Source: Saccoglossus kowalevskii (lineage: Eukaryota; Hemichordata; Enteropneusta; Harrimaniidae). From it: DNA of 13,169 nt. A program made the translations under genes and the position numbers. Positions 7,086 to 13,169 of the stretch are shown piece after piece. The stretch's first letter is position 1. Every line of letters starts with the position of its first letter. The DNA lies in contig NW_003155242.1 of the NCBI RefSeq assembly GCF_000003605.2, forward strand, positions 151,777 through 164,945, given 5' to 3'. The notes beneath the pieces are model-generated. The model was not told the DNA's origin. It worked only from the letters and a program-made list of their open reading frames with translations, and did no database searches.

Positions 7086-7149
7086 TTATAATTTGTTTTA
7101 ATTAAATGATTTTGAAGCGCAGACGTCAAAGCTCAATAACAAATTTAAT
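7086..7149. repeat. Tail unit, copy 1 (interrupted by a MITE)
   Basis: This starts ttataatttgttttaatt and continues through aaatgattttg, gcagacgtcaaag and ctcaataa. The same series occurs at 8064-8134 with few changes. After the MITE at 7150-7269 the tail resumes with agtatccagccgggc (7270-7284), which matches agtcgctagccggc after copy 2. The whole tail is therefore about 95 bases long, with the MITE sitting inside it. Confidence 0.75.
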
Positions 7150-7269
7150 TTAAAGGGTGGCAGTCGTCGTGCCGCGTCCTGTTCGATATGGGACTCATAG
7201 CGACGTATACAACGCGTGTAAAATACATGAAATTCGAACACGCGCTGCTCGACGACCACCGCGCTTTAA
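7150..7269. mobile_element. TTAA-flanked MITE, 120 bp, family member B inserted in the tail unit
   Basis: TTAA stands at 7150-7153 and 7266-7269. Terminal sequences AGGGTGGCAGTCGTCG and, reverse complemented, AGCGCGGTGGTCGTCG form the inverted repeat. Bases 7161-7228 match 11779-11846 with a single difference over 68 bases. Relative to that copy it lacks 13 bases after acat at 7225-7228. A + strand frame opens inside it at 7188, but this is a by-product of the GC-rich interior. Insertion into TTAA of the repeat tail is shown by the uninterrupted alignment of the tail on both sides with tail copy 2. Confidence 0.8.
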
Positions 7270-7300
7270 AGTATCCAGCCGGGCCGTGTTATGTAATACA

Positions 7301-8048
7301 CGATTCAATGAATACAATTCCATGCAGTATATATGATTCAATTAGTATAATATCACACAAAAATTATGATTTAGTGATTATAATTTCGTGTAGTGTGTGA
7401 TTTAATGATTACGATTACATGTAGTTTGTGATTCAATGAGTATAATTTCATCTAGTGTATTATTCAATAAATGTAATCCCATGTGGTTTATGATTCAATG
7501 ATCACAACTCCATGTAGTGCATGATTCAATGATTACAACTCCATGTAGTGCATGATTCAATGATTACAACTCCATGTAGTGCATGATTCAATGATTACAA
7601 CTCTATGTAGTGCATGATTCAATGATTACAACTCCATGTAGTGCATGATTCAATGATTACAACTCCACGTAGTGCATGATTCAATGAGTACAACTCCATG
7701 TAGTGCATGATTCAATGATTACAACTCCACGTAGTGCATGATTCAATGATTACAACTCCATGTAGTGCATGATTCAATGATTACAACTCCATGTAGTGCA
7801 TGATTCAATGATTACAACTCCATGTAGTGCATGATTCAATGATTACAACTTCATGTAGTGCATGATTCAATGATTGCAACTTCATGCAGTGCATGATTCA
7901 ATGATTGCAACTCCATGTAGTACATGATTCAATGATTACAACTCCATGTAGTGCATGATTCAATGATTACAACTCCATGTAGTACATGATTCAATGATTA
8001 CAACTCCATGTAGTGCATGATTCACTGATTATAACTGCATGTGGTGTG
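7301..8048. repeat. Array 2 of the 31-bp minisatellite, with a homogeneous core
   Basis: From 7491 to 8048 there are 18 monomers in exact 31-base register (starts 7491, 7522, 7553 and so on to 8018), nearly identical, each opening tgattcaatgatta and closing catgtagtgca. Changes are single bases (for example acgtag, gattgc, tacatg). From 7301 to 7490 the monomers are diverged, two of them 33 bases long. A young centre with old edges is the expected outcome of unequal crossing over. Thirty-one bases is close to three helical turns. The copy count may be affected by assembly. Confidence 0.95.
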
Positions 8049-8063
8049 TGTGATGGTGTGTGG

Positions 8064-8167
8064 TTATAATTTGTTTTAATTGAATGATTTTGCAGTGCAG
8101 AGGTCAAAGGTCCTCAATAAATAAATATAATTTACTAAGTCGCTAGCCGGCTTTATAACAAACACTG
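8064..8167. repeat. Tail unit, copy 2 (uninterrupted)
   Basis: This is the counterpart of 7086-7149 plus 7270-7300. It begins ttataatttgttttaatt and passes through gcagaggtcaaaggtcc and ctcaataaa to agtcgctagccggctttat and aacaaacac. At 8101-8113 it holds AGGTCA-A-AGGTCC, a direct repeat with one-base spacing of the kind bound by nuclear receptors. The first copy has this motif in degraded form (cgtcaaagctc). A minus-strand frame open from 8291 to 8076 crosses the tail and is unlikely to be a gene. Confidence 0.7.
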
Positions 8168-8397
8168 CATTTAGACGGGGGTCCCTAATCCAGTCGAGTT
8201 TTCCTTGTCTAACATTTGTTTGTCCACCAGGCTTGCAACAACCCGTTTTTTTTTCATCTGATTGTGGTATAACTCTGTGTAATATCACCATGACAACAAC
8301 GAATTGTACGTGGAGCTATACGATCTAGACAAAGCAGGATTAATAATCTAAAAATTACCTGAAGAGTAGAAATAAAAACAGATTTAAAAAAAAAATA

Positions 8398-8512
8398 TTA
8401 TTTCATGTTGTGTAGGGCTCGATGCTTAATGTCACGTGGTGCCCTTGGCAGTAAATCGTGCAATGTTAATTCATCACCAATGCAGTTTTCCAGGAAGTCA
8501 ATCAAAGACAGT
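8398..8512 (-). CDS. Possible terminal exon of an unknown minus-strand gene (partial)
   Basis: On the minus strand an acceptor-like tttacacaaag ends at 8513, followed by 37 codons and a TAA stop at 8400-8398. The translation is mixed acidic, basic and hydrophobic (Ile-Asp-Phe-Leu-Glu, then Leu-Leu-Pro-Arg-Ala-Pro-Arg-Asp-Ile), which reads like the end of a globular protein. The frame is closed by TGA just upstream of the acceptor, so an intron or a break must precede it. A stronger pyrimidine tract ends at about 8544 (ttccttttcattaaaag), but using it brings in that TGA. A possible upstream exon with ATG near 9272 and donor GTAAGT at 9177-9172 lies on the same strand; linking exons were not found. 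No family is recognised, and a relic of a transposon gene is possible. Confidence 0.3.
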
Positions 8513-8572
8513 CTTTGTGTAAATCAAATACAAGATCGTTTCTTTTAATGAAAAGGAAGAACAATCAGACAG

Positions 8573-8589
8573 TTTGTTTGTTTGTTTGC
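8573..8589. repeat. Short (GTTT)4 microsatellite
   Basis: Four tandem gttt units followed by g lie at 8573-8589. The tract is short and likely neutral. Confidence 0.8.
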
Positions 8590-9289
8590 AAATTCTACTC
8601 TCATAAAATGCATGTTATTGCTGTATATAACACGTAGATGTGTGGAATGAGGGTGGTACTTATATGCTGTATACTAGAGTAGTACTAATGCAGGTGCCGA
8701 CAAAAGGAGTCAAATTTTCTAAGCATCAGCCTATAGAATATTCCGTTGGGGGCATGCTCGTATTAGCCGACTATTAACCTATACCAGCTGCTGCTGTTAT
8801 TTGTCGTAGCATACTACAACGAAACAAATGACAACATACAAATGAATCCAGTATTCACAGAGGTGTATATATATTTAGCCAAACTTAGTAATAGGGAATG
8901 AATCTTCGCTGTCTAGAATATAATATAGGTCTGCGATAAGTAGCAGCACAACCATTTCTTATTGCCAGAATACATTTTCCATTAAGTACACCGTCAACAG
9001 TAGTAATCAGTCGAGGCTTGGAGAATTGCTAGAGTAGTAACTCCCATCCCAAGGCGTGTATCGTGATGTTATTTCGAGTTTGTTTTTTTCACTCTTATCA
9101 GTGATCGGTCAAAATTCCCTTGTTTGACACACTTTTTTCCTGTTTGAAATTCAGAATTCTCACTCATTCATACTTACATAACACAAAGTACAAGATTGTT
9201 GTGCTATGTTTAATAACGGACAACTGAAACGAGCGTATTTTCACTCCGTTTCGCACTGACATATTGGAATACAAGCAATTCAATAGAGA
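8590..9289. other. No confident gene; minus-strand splice signals noted
   Basis: No long coding frame is present. On the minus strand, tat|GTAAGT at 9178/9177 is a consensus donor preceded by an open frame from an ATG near 9272 (about 28 codons, starting Met-Ser-Val-Arg). This could be a first exon of a minus-strand gene ending at 8398, but the phases cannot be joined directly. The + strand holds nothing recognisable. Confidence 0.25.
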
Positions 9290-9950
9290 CTGGTCAGTGG
9301 TTTTGCTTTGTTAAAAAATTGTTAGATATTATTAATTTAAAACCAGCTGACATCAATAATCCAAGTTTTGGTAATCACTTCAACACAAAATTAAAGCAAA
9401 TTTATTATGACAAATGGTATGGACAAATAGCACATAATAAATTAAAAACATATACAAAATGTAGTTTATTTAAAAATGACTATGCAATGGAAAAGTATTT
9501 ATGTGGCATTAAATCTGCAAAACACAGAGTGGCAATGACTAAGTTTCGCCTGTCTGCACACAAATTACCTATAGAGACAGGAAGGCACAAAGGTATTCCT
9601 AAAGAGAACAGATTTTGTACAAAGTGTTCAAATAATGAAATTGGGGATGAGTTACATTATATCTTTAATTGTAATAATAGTCAAATTAGTTATTTTAGAA
9701 ATGATTTTTTTTTACAACTTTATTTACATATGCACCAAATCTTGAAATCATAGGGGATGACAAATTTATTTGCAGAAATGTTTTCAAGTACCGATAAATT
9801 TATCTATTCAGGCTTAGCCAAATTTGTTTTTTAGTATTTTAGAGCTTTTATTTTAGTTTAGTAGTTATGTAATTTTTCTCTCTTGTTCTTGGTCATGCCA
9901 TTTTATATGTTCCCGCACCAAATAAAAAAATTGTATCTTTATCTTTATTT
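9290..9950 (+). mobile_element. 5'-truncated non-LTR retrotransposon (LINE) 3' end
   Basis: The fragment carries the last part of a LINE ORF2 protein, then an AATAAA (9921-9926) and a short tandem TATCTT tail (9934-9949), which are typical 3' ends of LINEs of the CR1/L2/Jockey kind. The reverse transcriptase and endonuclease regions are absent, as expected from incomplete reverse transcription. Homology seems to start near a Trp codon at 9298. I could not find a clear target-site duplication. The clade is not decided by this fragment. Confidence 0.75.
9298..9834 (+). pseudogene. Remnant of LINE ORF2 C-terminus with Cys-His zinc knuckle
   Basis: The frame is open from 9217 and reads through a conserved-looking Trp...Val-Lys-Lys-Leu-Leu segment at 9298 to TAG at 9751-9753. 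It contains the basic region Tyr-Asp-Lys-Trp (about 9403), a Phe-Arg-Leu-Ser-Ala motif (about 9544) and the knuckle C-x2-C-x9-H-x4-C (Cys codons at 9616 and 9625, His 9655, Cys 9670). This order is typical for the region after the reverse transcriptase in many animal LINEs. The same frame continues after the TAG for 26 codons with family-like sequence (Phe-Ala-Glu-Met-Phe-Ser-Ser-Thr-Asp-Lys) to a second TAG at 9832-9834. I infer that the first TAG is a nonsense mutation in a dead copy. In life the domain would help nucleic-acid binding during target-primed reverse transcription. Confidence 0.7.
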
Positions 9951-11142
9951 TCCGCGAGATAAAATTTCATCACACTAAATAAATCACTACATGGGTTGAA
10001 TTAAGAAAAAAACTGATTAATAGCACAGTTTTATTATAGTGTGTTAGCTAGATTGAGTTGTTTAACGATGCATGAACCGAATGAATCACAAATCTCACTT
10101 TCAAAGATTACGTTCACATGCGTAAGGGATTGGCCATTATTTCCACTGAGGTGACCTAGAACCATAAAACATGCTTATCTGTATATCATTGCGTATTACC
10201 CCGTGTTATTCTCAGCGGCAACGTTTGGTCGACCCCAACATCACGTAATCGTAAACTTTTACTTCTATGTAGACGGGATTAGAAATGTATTCTCAACTTT
10301 AAAATAAATACCATACATAATAAATTGCAGTAGTAATTACGACCCACGGTAGTAAGTAGTTCGGTGCACATACCTACCACCTACCTACCTACCCGAGTCA
10401 CACTATCACCCCCCCTATACAATGGTCATAGCCAAGATCAAAAGTACAAAAATATAATTACGATTTTCTGCTGCAAATATCGTGGGTGTCGCAAGCAAGG
10501 CCGGCTACAATTATGAATGCTACAATTGACCAATGGTGTAGGTGGGACACCTACCTGTAAATTCACTTTCATAATGAACAGATAACAAGCATATGCTATG
10601 TGGAGGGGTCGGCAAAGGGTATTTCCGTAAGCTGTAGTCATTTTTTTAAAAAAATTTTAATACTGTAATTTAATTAAATAAAAACCGTAAATTCGTATTT
10701 TATTCGAAATTGCTATTTTATTCGCCCGTAATCTGTACAAAGATATTATTTTTTGTAAGCGTACAAAGCATTTTCCAAATTAAATGTCGTAATCCGCACG
10801 CAATTTCCAATTTTATTTCATAAACTCAAAGTATCAAAAATATTATAAAAATGTAAAATGTAATTAGGAATTGGCTTATTTTTTACTGTAAATGGAACCT
10901 TCATTTTATTTCCTGTTAAAACGTAAAATGCCGTTTTTATTTCTTGTAACCTGTATCAGCTATCCCCCAATGTATATATTATCCGATCTCCACCCTCATT
11001 TTTAGAATTCCTGGCTCTGGTATGTTTGAGAGGTGTGTTTTTTTCTTTGTTCACAAAACACACGTTACGTTCATTCAAATATAATTAGTGTTGACTGTAT
11101 CTTACATTTTAATGCATTTTTATTACGACCGTCTCTCGACCC
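9951..11142. other. Noncoding sequence with decayed AT-rich repeats
   Basis: I see no gene here. From 10660 to 10970 the motifs ttttatt(c/t), cgtaa and tgtaa recur at irregular spacing. For example ttttattcgcccgtaatctgta near 10715 resembles tttttatttcttgtaacctgta near 10935. This suggests a decayed element with internal repeats. Tactgtaa at 10662 and ttactgtaaatgg at 10886 are in the same orientation, not inverted. Minus-strand open frames at 10641-10438 and 11286-11071 have no features, and the latter crosses the G tract. Confidence 0.3.
10372..10393. repeat. Short (CTAC)n microsatellite
   Basis: Four to five ctac units lie between 10372 and 10393, with one interruption (ctaccacctac). No function is evident. 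Confidence 0.75.
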
Positions 11143-11156
11143 GGGGGGGGGGGGGG
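11143..11156. repeat. Homopolymer of 14 G
   Basis: Fourteen consecutive G follow ctctcgaccc. Such tracts can fold into G-quadruplex DNA and are hard to sequence. The context (a G run next to a ccc-type border and ggcaaa) is reminiscent of transposon ends with a G tract, as at the left edge of the window, but the rest of a terminal repeat is not visible. Confidence 0.9.
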
Positions 11157-11762
11157 CAAAGATGGGGAGGTGAATTACAACACATGGAAAGTTGTAAACG
11201 TGTAGAAAAACAAAATTGGACACTGAGGGCGACAACATAGTGTCCGAAACCGTAAAATGAAGAAAGGTTCGTTGTTCCATGTACACACAATGTGTTAACT
11301 AAATTTACAGACAGGTTTTTCAGGATTATAGTCCGTGATTCAAAATATTTTGTTTATATATGTATACACTCCAGGCCAAAAAAAGTTTTGTTTTCCGTGA
11401 TCGGGCGCCAGTTTGAAATCTACACAATGGTTCAAACTGTTTGACCAGTCCCTCCGTGTTGTGCCAGTCGACTGCATTGCCAATGTCAGTAAGAGGGCGT
11501 ACTGTCTACACATTGTTTGTAACGAGTACTGTGCATGCCAAAGAAAAATATTGTGATACTCTCACAGAGGGCGCTAATTCCACAAGCAACACTAAATCTT
11601 TATTGTATAGCTGCTGTTGCCAAGCATCAAAAGAGTGATACCAGTATGCACTGAATGACTGGAGATCATCAAAATATCATTTGAAAGTAAGAACCCTAAC
11701 TCATCCTGTGAAACTCTTGCTACTACAATATCCAAAATCACTTTTTGGTATATGAATATCTA
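11157..11762. other. No confident gene
   Basis: A + strand frame is open from 11441 to 11638 but starts with ACG-rich sequence lacking an initiator ATG at its head, and it shows no known domain. A 9-bp perfect inverted repeat (cagtttgaa at 11409-11417, ttcaaactg at 11431-11439) could form a hairpin with a 13-base loop. Two agaggg-cg motifs (11490s and 11565-11573) are noted without interpretation. Confidence 0.3.
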
Positions 11763-11899
11763 TTAAAGCGCCGGGCGACAGTCGTCGTGCCGCGTCCTGT
11801 TCGATACGGGACTCATAGCGACGTATACAACGCGTGTAAAATACATTGGTTGTTTACATGAAATTCAAACAGGCGCCGCGCGACGACCACCGCGCTTAA
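11763..11899. mobile_element. TTAA-flanked MITE, 137 bp, family member C
   Basis: TTAA is at 11763-11766 and 11896-11899. The left end AGCGCCGGGCGACAGTCGTCG pairs with the right end, reverse complemented, GCGCGGTGGTCGTCG. The interior at 11779-11846 is 67/68 identical to that of the copy at 7150. It keeps 13 bases (11847-11859, tggttgtttacat) that the other copy lacks. The right terminus is one base shorter than in the other two members (cgc|TTAA instead of cgct|TTAA). No ORF is present, so it is non-autonomous. Confidence 0.8.
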
Positions 11900-12984
11900 A
11901 AGCACAAATATTGTAATAAAAAAAATTGAGTTTCATAGTTTACTACCAGTCATTTATTGCATTTCATAATGAGACTGTGACACTGTTCCGGAGAAGCTTC
12001 AGGTTCCAATTTATTGTCAATTGACTTTTAAATAAACCTTTTTTTTAAATAAACTATTTTTGGACGACAGATATTACGCTCTATTATTAGTAAAGTAATT
12101 GTCATTAGTATACTAGTAATTCAGACACTATTTAACTTTTCAAATACGAGTTGCTATGGTATTCAGTGCATGAAACTTGCATGCCCCTGTCTGAAGTTTT
12201 TCGGAGCAGTTTCACTTCCGGGAGCAACAGGCGAATACGACAGGAAGGGGTGTGGCTACAACTTTTACTCGAAGATAATTTATCATTCAATTTTTTTTTA
12301 CAAGTGGGCATTTAACAGGCAGTCTTATAAAACCTTTGCACTATATCAAAAGTAAGAGAGACTAAGCATACAAGAAACCACAAAATACAGCAGCATTTAG
12401 TTTTCTCTCATCGTATATTTATCATAACACACTGTATCAATAAAATATGACAGCTTTATCATAACATAGTTGAACTCTGGTGACCTTGCCCTTTGTTATA
12501 TAATATAATTCCCTTTATCACAGTTTGTTTCAATATAAATATGCATTGTCATAATTAATTTGGAATACAAACAAGTTTTGGGGTTGAACCAACAGTGGGG
12601 AATCAGTCTACCGAATGTCCTTAAAAGATGTAAATATCTTACAAAAACATTGGTGCCTTATTTGTTTAATTATTTTAAGGGACATAATTTCCAGTTTTAT
12701 TCAAAGTAATTCAGATATTTTAGTATAAAAATAAATGCCTCATCGCAAAAAAAAAGTTCTGCATTTAGACGTGAATAGATTCATAAAACATGCAAGATAA
12801 CAAAAAATCTTAGCTGGCTTTTGCCCAAGTATTTTGTACAGGTGTCTGTCAAAAATTAATGTTCACCGAGACAAATATGAACTGCCTCATTGTGTGACTA
12901 CTGTATTATATGAAAAGTAAAAAAAAAAAACACCCTTTATGAATAGCTATCATGTTGCAAGCTCTGCTTTGTATGCAAATCAAC
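11900..12984. other. AT-rich sequence without a confident gene
   Basis: A + strand ATG at 12170 opens 61 codons to 12355, beginning Met-Lys-Leu-Ala-Cys-Pro-Cys and later Lys and Phe rich. There is no domain, and the second half is AT-driven, so I do not call it a gene. The region contains several AATAAA-type hexamers (for example tcaataaaatatg at about 12437) and A/T homopolymers. No transposon ends are recognised. Confidence 0.3.
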
Positions 12985-13058
12985 TTAAATAGTTAGTTGG
13001 TGTCCAGTGGAGGGAGTCAACAGTACTGTTGCCTCCTGAGAATCTACACCTTCAAACA
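12985..13058 (-). CDS. Possible terminal exon of an unknown minus-strand gene (partial)
   Basis: On the minus strand gaagattgcag ends at 13059, followed by a frame reading Phe-Glu-Gly-Val-Asp-Ser-Gln-Glu-Ala-Thr-Val-Leu-Leu-Thr-Pro-Ser-Thr-Gly and a TAA at 12987-12985. The composition is convincingly protein-like for so short a stretch, but only about 24 codons are available and the pyrimidine tract is weak. The same frame is closed by TAA shortly before the acceptor. No family is recognised. Upstream exons, if any, lie beyond the right edge. Confidence 0.25.
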
Positions 13059-13169
13059 CTGCAATCTTCGAAGTGCATTTTTAAACTAGTATTATGAAAA
13101 CTCTATCATTCAGTTCTAATAGCTGAAACATATTCCTGCGAGTTTTCATTTGTCGAATGAACTGTGTCG

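Noticed and set aside
7188-7400. 70-codon + strand frame starting in the MITE
   Set aside because: It runs from transposon interior into minisatellite monomers, so it is a by-product of repeats.
11441-12355. Open frames at 11441-11638 and 12170-12355 as genes
   Set aside because: They are short, of unrecognised sequence, and without splice or promoter support.
12580-12600. Possible SINE/tRNA B-box (ggttgaacc)
   Set aside because: There is no A-box at the right distance on either strand and no tRNA fold.
1-13169. CRISPR array, bacterial operon, rRNA or tRNA
   Set aside because: The 31-bp repeat has no unique spacers. No ribosome binding sites, operon spacing or RNA gene signatures are seen.

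Overview
The window looks like nuclear DNA from an animal, most likely a marine invertebrate and perhaps a mollusc or other lophotrochozoan. The phylum is a low-confidence guess from the style of the repeats. The support for an animal genome is: AT-rich, gene-poor sequence; eukaryotic splice signals (GTAAGT and GTGAGT donors, a CTAAT branch-point-like site); AATAAA signals; several miniature inverted-repeat transposons (MITEs); a 5'-truncated LINE tail; and a long minisatellite. I see no bacterial operon structure, rRNA, tRNA or CRISPR array.

Layout. Bases 1-26 look like the end of a DNA transposon that runs off the left edge. Bases about 490-1459 hold the best gene candidate: three possible exons on the + strand, a spliced 40-codon ORF (890-926 joined to 1010-1095), and 55 bases later a 102-codon ORF (1151-1459) for a small single-pass membrane protein with five N-glycosylation sequons. 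Bases 1947-2084 are a three-copy 46-bp tandem repeat, each copy starting with a CRE-type site. Bases 2085-4083 are AT-rich with one Tc1/mariner-type MITE (3638-3848). A doubtful + strand exon lies at 4084-4290. Around 5020-5270 a cluster of heat-shock elements sits upstream of minus-strand TATA boxes.

Bases 5752-8134 are dominated by repeats: a TTAA-flanked MITE (5752-5914), a TA-flanked MITE (6113-6251), and a 31-bp minisatellite. The minisatellite forms a higher-order pattern of array, tail, array, tail (6809-8167), with a second TTAA-type MITE (7150-7269) inserted inside the first tail. A third copy of that MITE family lies at 11763-11899. A 5'-truncated non-LTR retrotransposon end occupies about 9290-9950. 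Two short minus-strand stretches (8398-8512 and 12985-13058) look like possible terminal exons of unknown genes.

No multi-gene pathway is visible. The most interesting signals are the possible dicistronic small-protein transcript, the CRE triplet downstream of it, the heat-shock-type promoter without a recognised product, and the nested minisatellite/MITE structure. All gene calls are from reading the sequence only. No homology search was possible.
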